Shown: positions 1-8,270 of the stretch, piece after piece
How the letters are laid out: every line of letters starts with the position of its first letter
Position numbering within the stretch: position 1 is the stretch's first letter
Origin: Alphaproteobacteria bacterium
GTDB taxonomy: Bacteria > Pseudomonadota > Alphaproteobacteria > SMXP01
DNA length: 18,272 nucleotides
Direction of reading: 5' to 3'
NCBI GenBank assembly: GCA_028280675.1
Contig: JANQLI010000145.1
Span: forward strand, 1 to 18,272
Notes under the pieces: generated by a model
Told to the model about the DNA's origin: nothing
Databases searched by the model: none
Seen by the model: the letters and a program-made list of their open reading frames with translations, nothing else
Program-made: the position numbers and the translations under genes

Positions 1-2908
1 CTCCACCAGTATTATCCGGAATGAAAACGTTGCAGCCATTGTTTTCGCTGACACTGGCTGGTGCCGTCGTTGTGGGTGGTACATCACCAGGACTGATAAC
101 AGGGGCCATTGTTGGCGAGGGTTGTACTTGGGCTGGCGCAGGTCGATCACCCTCGCTGAAGACAGGCGCCATCGTCGGCTGAGGGGGGATCGGTGCAGTG
201 GATGACTGCGTGTCAAAGGTGGTCAACGTGGGTAATGTCTCAGACTTTCCCTGCGGCGGGGCTGCCGGTTTGAGAGTGGGGAGTGTGGCGATGGTTTGTG
301 GTACAGCATCAGGCGTTGCGGGATCTGGCACGCTCATCACATCAACCTCTTCCTTAAGTCCAGCAGATGTCTCCGAGCCAGGCTTCAGTGCTGGTTGCCG
401 GTTATGAACGATTTCGTGTTCAGGGTCTGAGACGGCAACAGGAGCTGGCACCGGGTCAGGCGCAATCGGTAACAGGCGCGGTTCTGATGGAGGGGCAGAG
501 GAAGCTACGGCGACCTTCGCAGTGCTCGTGACTTTGCTGCCAGGGATTCGGTCGCGTTTTTGAATGACAGGACCGTTCGTCACTACTTTACGTGGCTGTT
601 GTTCCTGAACCATTGCGGTCTTCGTCTCAACGGAAGCCACAGTTTTCTGAATCACGTCAGCTTTTTCAACTGTGGGCTCAGGTTGCTGAGCAGGCTTTGC
701 TGCGGTTTGCACCTCTGGCTCGGTCGTCGGCTGTAGAATGAAATCAGGGGCTAACGCGCTGCGTCCGCCTAAATACCCTAAGTCCTTGCTTAATGTCAGG
801 GGCGTGTCTTTACCTGCAACGCGATTACGGTAGACCATCATGTTTTCCATCACACGCTGCACATAGTTGCGTGTCTCGCTGAAGGGGATCGTTTCGACCC
901 AATCAATGGCATCGATTTTTGATTTCCGCGGGTCACCATAATCCCCAACCCATTGGCGTGTGCGATGAGAGCCTGCATTATAAGAGGCGATGGTCATAAT
1001 GAAGGAATTGTTGAAATCCCCGAGGAGATCCGCAAGGTGCGCGCTGCCAAGCATCACGTTGTAAGACGGGTCACTGGTTAATCGATCTTTGCTATAGGGC
1101 AATTTGATTTGCCGCGCCGTGATTTTCGCTGTTCCCGGCATCAATTGCATCAACCCGCGTGCGCCTGCATGGCTGATGGCGCGGGGATTAAATTCACTTT
1201 CCTGCCGCGATAACCCCAAGACCAATTCAATGGGTGACTTTACATTCTTGATCGTTGATTGATTGATCAGGTTTGTTGGATAAGACCGTTCAGGAAGAAA
1301 AATATGTTTCAACGACGCGCGTTTGGCAACGCGTACACCGAGCTCAGGGTGATCGAGCTCATACATGAAATCGGAAAGTGCGGCATAGTCTTGGGGCGTA
1401 TCTAAATAATCAGCAAGATGCAGGACAAACACACGCAGCGTCTTTTCCTGCTTCATCAATTTTAACAGATGCAGTGCCTCAATAATATCGCGCGATGTAA
1501 TCGCCGCCATCTTACTTGGTGTAATGGAGACTTTTTGTGGCAAGACCAAAGTCGCTTTATCGCCTTGCAGTTTTTCGATCGCCAACTGACCATAAAATGT
1601 CACAGGCAATTGAGCGGCTGCCGTGTAATGTTCAGTGGCATCAGATGTTTTTTTCATGGCCTCGTAAGCCCGGCCAATCCAATATTCGCCGCGTGCGACA
1701 CTGATCGGCGTGAGAACGCCATCTCTTAATTTCTGGAAGTGGGTCAGTGCGGACTTTGGATCATTGAGAAAACGTAAAGCCAGCCATCCAGCCAAGAACT
1801 CCGCCTCCGCAAAACCACTGCCATAAGTCATACCATGATTGGCAGACAGCTCATAAGCCTCTTTATAGTTCTTTGATTTGATAAAGCGCCGCGCAACAAT
1901 ATGGCGTTCCGTCCACCAGTCTTTCGGTTTAACAAGGTCATCTTCACCTTGCGGTGCTTGCCTGAGAACTTGCAAAACGCTTGAGTTACGTTCAGCCCTG
2001 CGGTGCAACTTGGCTTGCTCATAAATCAGCCCAGGATCATTTTTACGTGCATTGGGCACTTTGCTCAAGGCTGTGGAAATGCTGCCTTTACCGATCAGAG
2101 ATATTCTTGCTTCTGCAACGGCGCGATCCTCTTTTCCAAGATATGGGATTGTCCGCCGCGCGGCGCTGGTTTGGCGTGACCAGAGCAACTTGTTGATGCG
2201 CTTTGCGTGATCGTCTTTGTCGAGGCGTTTTTTATGTTTTGCGAGGATTTTCTTTTCCGTTGCGCTTGGGAAGGAATGATTAATCCAGGCATCCCTTATC
2301 CAAAACTCACCATACTCTTTCTCACCGCGGTCGAGATAGGCTTCGCCCAAACGAATTTTACCGTTTCCTGTAATCGGCTCTTGTCCAGCAAACCATGAGA
2401 TGATTTGTTGCGCTGACAGGGTATCGGGAATGGCTTCTTCGGCACGCACGAGAAGTCTCTCACGACGTGGCCAATCTGGGTTTGCTTCGATGAACTCAAT
2501 GATGTCGGTGAATTTGGCGCCGCTGCGATCATCTTGATACATGCGCCAGCGAATAATTTTCTCCGGGACGTTGCTTTTGATCTTTTGACTCAGTGCAATC
2601 GCTTGAGACCAGCGCCTTTTGTCCGCTTCGCGTAGGGCGCGTTCGAAAATATCAATCTCGTCATCGGCAATATAAGGCGAGATAGGGGGTACTGCAGGTT
2701 TGGCGCGCGGCACCAAAGCGAGATCGGCAGCCGACAAGGAGGCCTGGTTATTGGCTTGGGCGTTGGCGGGTGTTGTGAGGCTGGGCATGAGCATGGTTAA
2801 GGTCAAGATGAGGAGACATGCAGCAATGCCCCATCTTCCCAGCACGGGACAGACTACCGTGTGTCTTTGACCTTGTTTTATCGACGCTTTCACCAAAACT
2901 CGCACCAT
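1..2908 (-). CDS. slt: Soluble lytic murein transglycosylase, Slt70-like, with long C-terminal tail (3' end outside window)
   Basis: The minus frame is open from the ATG at 2908-2906 to the window edge, 969 codons with no stop, so the C terminus is missing. The enzyme should cleave the MurNAc-GlcNAc bond of peptidoglycan in the periplasm, forming 1,6-anhydro ends. Residues 1-50 look like a signal peptide: a basic start, a hydrophobic core at about 28-42, then ANA before Q51. An alpha-helical region without obvious motifs follows. The SLT domain begins near residue 560: SRQESEFNP holds the catalytic Glu at about 570, followed by GLMQLMPGTA and ASYNAG, the classic family-1 motifs. From about residue 720 the protein changes to Pro/Ala/Thr/Val-rich low-complexity sequence for at least 250 residues, including a duplicated PTMAPV-x-S-x-GD motif. 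Slt70 homologues are usually about 600-700 residues, so this tail is unusual. The ribosome site is weak and the signal n-region long, so the exact start is uncertain. The gene lies downstream of the MFS gene on the same strand, separated by 189 bases in which I see no clear gene. Confidence 0.9.
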   Translation of the reverse strand, partial: MVRVLVKASIKQGQRHTVVCPVLGRWGIAACLLILTLTMLMPSLTTPANAQANNQASLSAADLALVPRAKPAVPPISPYIADDEIDIFERALREADKRRWSQAIALSQKIKSNVPEKIIRWRMYQDDRSGAKFTDIIEFIEANPDWPRRERLLVRAEEAIPDTLSAQQIISWFAGQEPITGNGKIRLGEAYLDRGEKEYGEFWIRDAWINHSFPSATEKKILAKHKKRLDKDDHAKRINKLLWSRQTSAARRTIPYLGKEDRAVAEARISLIGKGSISTALSKVPNARKNDPGLIYEQAKLHRRAERNSSVLQVLRQAPQGEDDLVKPKDWWTERHIVARRFIKSKNYKEAYELSANHGMTYGSGFAEAEFLAGWLALRFLNDPKSALTHFQKLRDGVLTPISVARGEYWIGRAYEAMKKTSDATEHYTAAAQLPVTFYGQLAIEKLQGDKATLVLPQKVSITPSKMAAITSRDIIEALHLLKLMKQEKTLRVFVLHLADYLDTPQDYAALSDFMYELDHPELGVRVAKRASLKHIFLPERSYPTNLINQSTIKNVKSPIELVLGLSRQESEFNPRAISHAGARGLMQLMPGTAKITARQIKLPYSKDRLTSDPSYNVMLGSAHLADLLGDFNNSFIMTIASYNAGSHRTRQWVGDYGDPRKSKIDAIDWVETIPFSETRNYVQRVMENMMVYRNRVAGKDTPLTLSKDLGYLGGRSALAPDFILQPTTEPEVQTAAKPAQQPEPTVEKADVIQKTVASVETKTAMVQEQQPRKVVTNGPVIQKRDRIPGSKVTSTAKVAVASSAPPSEPRLLPIAPDPVPAPVAVSDPEHEIVHNRQPALKPGSETSAGLKEEVDVMSVPDPATPDAVPQTIATLPTLKPAAPPQGKSETLPTLTTFDTQSSTAPIPPQPTMAPVFSEGDRPAPAQVQPSPTMAPVISPGDVPPTTTAPASVSENNGCNVFIPDNTGG

Positions 2909-3097
2909 AATGGTTCTCTGGGACAATCCCTATGAGCAGGAGGCATATTTCGTGCCGTTTTTCGGTCCTCTTCAGACCTGATTATGCAGAGAAATCCGCC
3001 ACTTTCAGCCAGTTTGCCCGATCATCCCCAACAAGCCCCTATGTTAGCCATCTTCTTGTCGGCAATCTAGGATTCTCGGTGGCATGACACAAAAATG

Positions 3098-4351
3098 TTA
3101 AGATGTGCCAAGGACGGCGGGATCACGCATGTGACGCCTACGCGGATCTCGAAATTGAGTAGAGATCAGCAGCGATAGCATGAGAAATCCAACCAATAGC
3201 CAAAAGCCGAATTGATAACTCCCCGTTCCGTCATAGATTCTGGCAAGAACAAAGGGGCCCGTCGCGGCGCCAACAGACTCAAAAATGGCAATCACACCTG
3301 TATTCTTGCCTGCTGCTTTGAGGCCATAGAGATCCACTACCATGAAATTATAGAGGGTGTACATGCCTCCCCATCCTAATGACATGATTAGAATGGCAAA
3401 CCAGAGAAGGTCGGCCGTGACCATCGTGATCATGATGACGCCAAGGATCATGATGACCAGAAGAATCCGAAATATCAAAAAGGGATGAAAATAGTCGGTG
3501 AAAAAGCCAACGGCGAATTTCGTCGCCATCGCACCAAATGTCAAAAAGATGAAAAGGTTCGTGGCTTCACTGGCAGTGAGACCTTGGTCAGTCCCATGCA
3601 AGAAAAGGTTTTGCACCAAGGCCATGATTGTGAAGTAAGTCAGAAATGCGCTGCCAACAAGCATCCAGTACGTGCGGGACCGCATGGTCTCTTGGAAACT
3701 CCAACCGCTTTGCTCTTCCTTCTCGTCAAACGCCTCTTTTTGGGGCGCAACGTCCATCACCTTTTTGTTCGTGACCAGGAATAAGATGAGTGCGGTGAGA
3801 AATAGCGGCAGGATCGCTTCTGTCCGGAAAGCTTCACGCCATGTCATATTTTCGAGTAGTTCCGTTCCCAAACGAGAGATAATCATCCCGCCTGCGCTGG
3901 TCCCCATCAGGGCAATGCCAATCGCGATGCCGCGTTTGTCCCGGAAATATTGTGAGACGAGAATAACCACGACATTCGTTCCAGCCGTTGCGATGACGAG
4001 CGCAAAAGCGATATGAATAAGGTAGAGGTGGATCAGATTCTCGACCAAGCTATACGAAAATAGACATACGCTGAGAAGAAGTGTGCCAAACAGAAGGCAT
4101 GCCTTCACACCAATACGATCAATCAACATGCCAATGAAAAAAATGAGCGCAGCTGACCCAAGAAAAGTGATTGTGCCTGCTAAACGAAGCTCGGAACGTG
4201 ACCAGTTAAACGTCTCTAAAAAGGCGCGATCAAAAACGGTATTGCCGTTGGCCGTCATACCATTGGTCACGACAAGAATAATAAATCCAAGTATGGCGAT
4301 ATGCCAGGGATAGCCCTTGAGTGTTTGGATGATGGTTTGCGTTTGGGACAT
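3098..4351 (-). CDS. MFS transporter, monocarboxylate / oxalate:formate antiporter-like
   Basis: This is a 417-residue polytopic inner-membrane protein with about twelve hydrophobic segments and a charged central loop (about residues 195-215, rich in Lys, Glu and Asp). GMLIDRIGVK between segments 2 and 3 matches the MFS signature G-x-L-x-D-R-x-G-x-K. The C-terminal half has the pattern Y-G-L-K-x-A-G-K-N-T-G then G-A-A-T-G-P, typical of the oxalate:formate antiporter and monocarboxylate branch of the MFS, so transport of a small organic acid is the best guess; the substrate cannot be read from sequence. I chose the ATG at 4351-4349 (MSQTQTI) because it directly precedes the first membrane segment. 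An in-frame TTG at 4390 would add 13 residues that do not look conserved. The gene is divergent from dapA, with about 240 bases between the two starts. Confidence 0.85.
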   Translation of the reverse strand: MSQTQTIIQTLKGYPWHIAILGFIILVVTNGMTANGNTVFDRAFLETFNWSRSELRLAGTITFLGSAALIFFIGMLIDRIGVKACLLFGTLLLSVCLFSYSLVENLIHLYLIHIAFALVIATAGTNVVVILVSQYFRDKRGIAIGIALMGTSAGGMIISRLGTELLENMTWREAFRTEAILPLFLTALILFLVTNKKVMDVAPQKEAFDEKEEQSGWSFQETMRSRTYWMLVGSAFLTYFTIMALVQNLFLHGTDQGLTASEATNLFIFLTFGAMATKFAVGFFTDYFHPFLIFRILLVIMILGVIMITMVTADLLWFAILIMSLGWGGMYTLYNFMVVDLYGLKAAGKNTGVIAIFESVGAATGPFVLARIYDGTGSYQFGFWLLVGFLMLSLLISTQFRDPRRRHMRDPAVLGTS

Positions 4352-4533
4352 GCGCCGGTCAATCTTTGGCCTTTGATCACGGAATCTCAAGGCCCGAGCA
4401 TATGCCGCCTGATAAGAATCGACAATGGGTCATGGTAGGAGCCAACTGGGGTGGCCGCCGTGAAAACCTATTGGGCGCCATCTTTTGATGTGAGAATATG
4501 GCTGTTTCCTGGGATAGAGATGTAAATCGGCCC

Positions 4534-4562
4534 TTGTATTCACTGGCATCTGCCCCTAGTAA
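4534..4562 (+). promoter_or_regulatory. Putative sigma70 promoter of dapA
   Basis: TTGTAT (4534-4539) and TAGTAA (4557-4562) are separated by 17 bases. They would place the transcription start about 25 bases before the dapA ATG. This is a match by eye only, but spacing and position are right and it lies in the divergent gap with the MFS gene. Confidence 0.45.
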
Positions 4563-4592
4563 GACAGAAGAAACATCTGAATGAGGATGACA

Positions 4593-5465
4593 ATGTTTAA
4601 AGGGTCTATTTGTGCGCTCATTACCCCTTTCCGCGATGGCGAGGTGGATGAAGCTGCCCTCGAACGGTTGGTGGATTGGCATGTGGATCAAGGCACTCAT
4701 GGATTGGTGCCCTGTGGCACTACAGGTGAATCTCCGACATTAAGTCATGACGAACACGAGCGTGTCATTGAGCTGGTTGTGAAAAAAGCGGCTGGACGTG
4801 TGCCCGTTATTGCGGGCGCAGGATCAAACTCGACGCGTGAGGCGCGCCGTTTGCATAAACATGCCAAGGACGCAGGCGCTGACGCCGCCTTAAGTGTCAC
4901 CCCCTATTACAATAAACCTAATCAAGAGGGGCTCTATCAACATTTTAAAGCGCTCAATGATCACGTGGATCTCCCGATCTTTGTGTACAATATTCCTGGG
5001 CGCAGCGTGATCAATGTCAACGTCGAGACGATGGCGCGTATTGCTGCATTACCGAATATTGTGGGCGTGAAAGATGCGACGGCCGATTTGACGCTGCCCG
5101 CATTATATCGGCAGGAAATAGGGCCGGAGTTTATTCAATTATCTGGAGAAGATGGCACCGCGCTGCCCTATATGGCGGCTGGGGGTCATGGTTGCATATC
5201 TGTGACGGCAAACATTGCGCCAAAACTCTGCGCGGATTTTCAGAATGCCTGCATGGCCGAAGATTTTGCTGCGGCGCGTGAGATTAATGCGCAGTTGATG
5301 CCCCTTCATACGGCTCTTTTCCTTGAACCTAATCCGACTCCCGTGAAATTCGCAGCGGCGGAACTTGATTTGATTACGGAGCAATTGCGTCTTCCGCTTG
5401 TTCCTGTCGCGAAGAGGACGCAAGAGGCTGTGCGTTCAGCGATGCGCCACGCAGGTCTGCTTTAA
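4593..5465 (+). CDS. dapA: 4-hydroxy-tetrahydrodipicolinate synthase
   Basis: DapA condenses pyruvate with aspartate semialdehyde, the first committed step of the diaminopimelate/lysine pathway, in the cytosol. The protein is a single TIM-barrel domain of 290 residues, normal for the family (about 292). Active-site residues are all present: Thr43/Thr44 in CGTTGES, Tyr106 in TPYYNKP, Tyr132 in VYNIPGRS with Arg137, and the Schiff-base lysine Lys160 in VGVKDAT. Three in-frame ATGs lie close together (4581, 4587, 4593). I chose 4593 because it gives the usual MFKGSI start and because GAGG (4583-4586) sits six bases upstream as a ribosome site. smpB follows after 27 bases, so the two are probably cotranscribed; dapA-smpB is a recurrent pair in Alphaproteobacteria. 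Confidence 0.97.
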   Translation: MFKGSICALITPFRDGEVDEAALERLVDWHVDQGTHGLVPCGTTGESPTLSHDEHERVIELVVKKAAGRVPVIAGAGSNSTREARRLHKHAKDAGADAALSVTPYYNKPNQEGLYQHFKALNDHVDLPIFVYNIPGRSVINVNVETMARIAALPNIVGVKDATADLTLPALYRQEIGPEFIQLSGEDGTALPYMAAGGHGCISVTANIAPKLCADFQNACMAEDFAAAREINAQLMPLHTALFLEPNPTPVKFAAAELDLITEQLRLPLVPVAKRTQEAVRSAMRHAGLL

Positions 5466-5492
5466 CGCGCGTGGCTTGGATGGAATGCGATC

Positions 5493-5969
5493 ATGGCAAA
5501 AGATAAATCCTCAACGGCCTATAAGGTGGTGGCAGATAACCGCCGGGCCCGCCATGATTACTTTCTTGATGAAATCATTGAGGCGGGATTAATGCTCACC
5601 GGCACGGAAGTCAAAGCCTTGCGGGCAGGGAAGGCGAGCATTGCAGAATCGTATGCATCCGATGAAGACGGTGAGATTTTTCTCATTAACGCCAACATTC
5701 CGATTTACAAGCAGGGCAACCGGCAAAATCACGAACCGAAACGCCCGCGCAAATTGCTTCTGAATAAACGTGAGATCAGCAAGATGATTGGGGCGGTGCA
5801 GCGCAAGGGCGTTACACTTGTGCCGCTCAAGCTCTATTTCAATGAGAAGGGGATCGCTAAGCTTGAGATCGCCTTGGCGAGAGGCAAAAAGCTGCACGAT
5901 AAACGCCAAACCGACAAAGACCGGTCTTGGGCCAAGGATAAGGCACGCCTCTTGAGGGAGAGAGGTTGA
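5493..5969 (+). CDS. smpB: SsrA-binding protein SmpB
   Basis: SmpB binds tmRNA and brings it to stalled ribosomes for trans-translation. The 158-residue length is normal. Visible family features are the N-terminal NRRARHDY segment, GLMLTGTEVKALRAGKAS, the NHEPKRPRKLLL segment, and the basic C-terminal tail beginning GKKLHDKRQTDKDR, which in the family folds into the mRNA channel of the stalled ribosome. The gene is intact and ends with TGA. The tmRNA gene ssrA is not visible in the window. A second, diverged copy of the last ~35 codons lies 2.2 kb downstream at 8154-8270, which makes this 3' end one border of the accessory interval. The tail is the natural junction for that rearrangement because a truncated partner leaves this gene complete. 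Confidence 0.97.
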   Translation: MAKDKSSTAYKVVADNRRARHDYFLDEIIEAGLMLTGTEVKALRAGKASIAESYASDEDGEIFLINANIPIYKQGNRQNHEPKRPRKLLLNKREISKMIGAVQRKGVTLVPLKLYFNEKGIAKLEIALARGKKLHDKRQTDKDRSWAKDKARLLRERG

Positions 5970-5990
5970 AGATAGTACGAGGGTGTATAT

Positions 5991-6014
5991 AGTATTTCCA
6001 AAAATACTTTATTT
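5991..6014 (+). terminator. Possible weak AT-rich hairpin after smpB
   Basis: AGTATTT (5991-5997) and AAATACT (6002-6008) form a perfect 7-bp stem with loop CCAA, followed by TTATTT. Position, just after the smpB stop, suits a terminator. The stem is almost all A-T pairs, so termination strength is doubtful. It could equally be part of the AT-rich cargo sequence that starts here. Confidence 0.35.
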
Positions 6015-6058
6015 AGGCTGCACAAAAAATATCAAAAACTGGAGATTCCGTTTTTGCA

Positions 6059-7831
6059 ATGCGTATATTATACAAAATCAATTTATCAGTATTAACGATA
6101 ATCTTTATTAGCAACATTGCTTTCATTATCGCATACAGAAATCCGTTGTTTATACTTGATGATTGGAGGAGTTTGTCTCATTTCTTGTCTACTGGATTGT
6201 TTGATTCCATTGTATGCAAGCACAATAGTCATCCTCTATATATTCCTGCAATTTTTTATCGTGCGTCTCTACTTTTATTCGATGCATCTTCAATGTCGCG
6301 AATTGTATTTAATGTTATCTTTATATCATTAAATATAGGCATGCTTTCGCTTATTATAAGTACTGTATTCAGGAATGTCCTAGGTCGATTACCCATTTTT
6401 GTGTTATGCGGACTGCTTGCGGTTGTGTATTCAAGTCCCGTAAATATCAATAAGCTTGTATGGGGAATGGCCATACATGACCATATAGTATTCTTTGGTG
6501 TTTTAGTCTCAATTTGGGGGTTAATACATCTAAATCAAGAAGAGCGATTATATTGGCCCCATATCGTTATTCTTACGGGTGGAGTGATAGCGTCGATCAG
6601 TTTTGGTTATGGAGGAGCCGTATGGGGTGCGTTATTGATTGGTCTTATATTGCTTCGCTCCAGAAACATAATGGACTATGGCGTAGTTTTCATAGGTGCG
6701 TTGATCTTTATATTAGTTATGATGTACACCCCAAATTGTGGAAATGGGAAGTTAGGAATTTGGACTAAGGATTTCAATCCGATAAACTCAATAAAATTTG
6801 TGCCGTTGTTATTAGGAAGTTTTTTTCGTCATCTTACCACCTTAGGACCGCTTAAAACTGTATCCGATATACCTTCATACATTTTTGGTGTATTAGGCAT
6901 TGTATCTCTTATTGCCTTTACACTCCGTGCTATTATGAATAAAGAAATGGCAAAATGTTATCCAATTATCATTATTGCTTGGTTTTGTGTAGGTGCGACT
7001 TTTTTAGTGAGTATTGGCCGTGGATTTGAAAGTGTAATCGCTCTTAAGTTTATTACAATTAGCTTAGTGTTTTGGGTATCTATATTTTGCCTTGGTTTAT
7101 ATTATATCAATAGGGGTCCTATACACTTCTTAAGACAAAGAAGAATTACAAGCGCGATATGTGCCACTATCTTTTTATTTTTGGTGATTGCTTTATCTTC
7201 TTATCAGGCGCTACAATTTCTACCCAGGAAGATACATCAAGATTTTTTATCATTGATTCTTATTGCACCAATTACCAGTGAGCAATTTGAGTATTCAAAT
7301 AAAAAAAACCATAAAAATATTCCTCTCTTTGTGGAGGAGGGCAGGGAGTACTTAAAAAATAATTCTGCTGATATATATAAAGAAGAGTGGGCAGGAAGAA
7401 TGGGTACTATCTTTCAACCAACCCTCGATATATCCAATAAGTATTCTTGTGTTGGTGAACTATTACAGGTAGCAAGCGAAGGCCCTTTTCTCAAACTAGG
7501 TGGATGGGTGCGTGATATAAACAACGAGCCTATAAAATATCTTTATATTATTGAAAACTCACGTGTTATTGGACTGGCTAAATTGTCTCCCAATAGAAGT
7601 AGAGTATATCTACACCGACAAATAAAATATATGTCACGAATTGAACGCATCCTGTTCGGTATATTACCTAAAGATGTTTTGTTGTTATTTGGGATGCATT
7701 CAAATTGGGTTGGAATAGTGAGCGATAAACGGTCATTTCAAAACCAAGAAATGGAATATGTGGCTGAAAGACATAACGGTAGTTTCTGTTCTGTTAAACT
7801 GAACAATCTAGCTGAGTTGCCAAAAAAATAA
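6059..7831 (+). CDS. Polytopic membrane protein resembling GT-C glycosyltransferases (cargo gene 1)
   Basis: I do not recognise a named gene. The 590-residue product has about ten hydrophobic segments over residues 10-390 and a soluble C-terminal part (about 395-590). The first outer loop carries LDDW (Asp34-Asp35-Trp36) and HNSHPLYIP (54-62). SFGYGGAVWGALL (181-193) and an S-I-G-R-G segment followed by helices (318 onward) come later. An acidic pair after the first helix, a His-rich loop and these glycine segments recur in uncharacterised GT-C-like proteins of surface polysaccharide loci, which use lipid-linked sugars. The C-terminal part holds GGWVRD and VIGLAKL, perhaps a small beta domain. 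GC is far below the neighbours (22% in the line at 6301, against 52% at 13681) and codons are strongly A/T-ending, indicating transfer. A GGAG at 6041-6044 is a somewhat distant ribosome site. No other polysaccharide genes are present. The gene sits between the smpB tail and a broken glycosylase copy. Confidence 0.8.
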   Translation: MRILYKINLSVLTIIFISNIAFIIAYRNPLFILDDWRSLSHFLSTGLFDSIVCKHNSHPLYIPAIFYRASLLLFDASSMSRIVFNVIFISLNIGMLSLIISTVFRNVLGRLPIFVLCGLLAVVYSSPVNINKLVWGMAIHDHIVFFGVLVSIWGLIHLNQEERLYWPHIVILTGGVIASISFGYGGAVWGALLIGLILLRSRNIMDYGVVFIGALIFILVMMYTPNCGNGKLGIWTKDFNPINSIKFVPLLLGSFFRHLTTLGPLKTVSDIPSYIFGVLGIVSLIAFTLRAIMNKEMAKCYPIIIIAWFCVGATFLVSIGRGFESVIALKFITISLVFWVSIFCLGLYYINRGPIHFLRQRRITSAICATIFLFLVIALSSYQALQFLPRKIHQDFLSLILIAPITSEQFEYSNKKNHKNIPLFVEEGREYLKNNSADIYKEEWAGRMGTIFQPTLDISNKYSCVGELLQVASEGPFLKLGGWVRDINNEPIKYLYIIENSRVIGLAKLSPNRSRVYLHRQIKYMSRIERILFGILPKDVLLLFGMHSNWVGIVSDKRSFQNQEMEYVAERHNGSFCSVKLNNLAELPKK

Positions 7832-7872
7832 TATTAACATAACATAAGGTGGATACTCTGTATTTCATTAAA

Positions 7873-8160
7873 TTATGAATTCAAAATCCTATCAATACTG
7901 CAGAACACGTCGTAGATATCTTGGTGTTGTAACGAGAGTAGTGAAAGCTATCGATCAATGTGATGCTGTTAAGCATTTAATGAAATAAGGGAAGTAGTTT
8001 TTATCTCAGCACAAAACGGTTTTTCTAGCGGCATGCGGCGCATCGCGCATTGCTAATAAGTGCATTATGTTATGTAATGTCGGTCCATCATCGGGCGGTG
8101 CGTCATAGAGTTTTCTTTCGCATATGCAAATTTACCGAGTATGTTATAGAAAAGCTCTCG
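7873..8160 (-). pseudogene. Degenerate 3' fragment of a uracil-DNA glycosylase gene (second copy of 10454-11134)
   Basis: Two blocks align with the intact glycosylase gene downstream, same strand. Block A, 7873-7978, matches 10452-10582: a run from TTGGTGTTGTAACG to GCATTT is about 88% identical by hand count, and the copy still encodes ITLIDSFHYSRYNT (intact gene: ITLIDSYHCSRYNT) and ends in its own TAA. It lacks about 20 bases near 7920. Block B, about 7985-8160, matches about 10710-10886 at lower identity; it contains TCCATCATCGGGC-GTGCGTCATAG and encodes ELFYNILGKFAYA (intact: DLLYSTLSDFGYA). Around 127 bases between the blocks are missing, and frameshifts are present. The N-terminal part, with the active-site motif GLAPGLKGAN and the first two Fe-S cysteines, is absent, so no active enzyme can be made. 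At its inner end the copy is fused to an smpB tail. It starts 41 bases after the cargo-1 stop codon, just as the intact gene abuts the RTX stop. Confidence 0.85.
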
Positions 8161-8270
8161 AAGCTTCAGATATCCTAGCAAGAGGCAAAAAGCTACATGA
8201 TAAACGCCAAACCGATAAAGACCGGTTCTGGGTAAAGGACAAAGCGCGTCTTTTGTGTGAACGGGGCTAA
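8154..8270 (+). pseudogene. Orphan copy of the smpB 3' end
   Basis: The stretch from AAGCTT (8161) to the TAA at 8268-8270 aligns with smpB 5859-5969 with one single-base gap. The last 91 bases differ at about 20 positions (about 78% identical). The encoded tail ARGKKLHDKRQTDKDR is identical to SmpB, and only three of the last 30 residues differ (Ser to Phe, Ala to Val, Arg to Cys). The other 12 changed codons are synonymous, and the stop is TAA instead of TGA. The first ~125 codons of smpB are absent and replaced by glycosylase sequence, so this is a relic, not a gene. The pattern of change means it diverged while still part of a functional smpB, most simply in a related strain. Confidence 0.88.

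Noticed and set aside
4377..4700. 107-residue minus-strand reading frame upstream of the MFS gene
   Set aside because: It overlaps the start of dapA and the divergent promoter region, and its product shows no recognisable feature.
5970..6058. tmRNA gene (ssrA) next to smpB
   Set aside because: The space is far too short, and no tRNA-like acceptor end or tag-encoding frame is visible here or in 7832-8501.
5970..8270. An integrative island inserted at the smpB 3' end with the two tails as attachment sites
   Set aside because: No integrase or transposase is present, the tails are only about 78% identical, and the glycosylase relic inside points to recombination of homologous flanks. It remains an alternative if an integrase is found in relatives.
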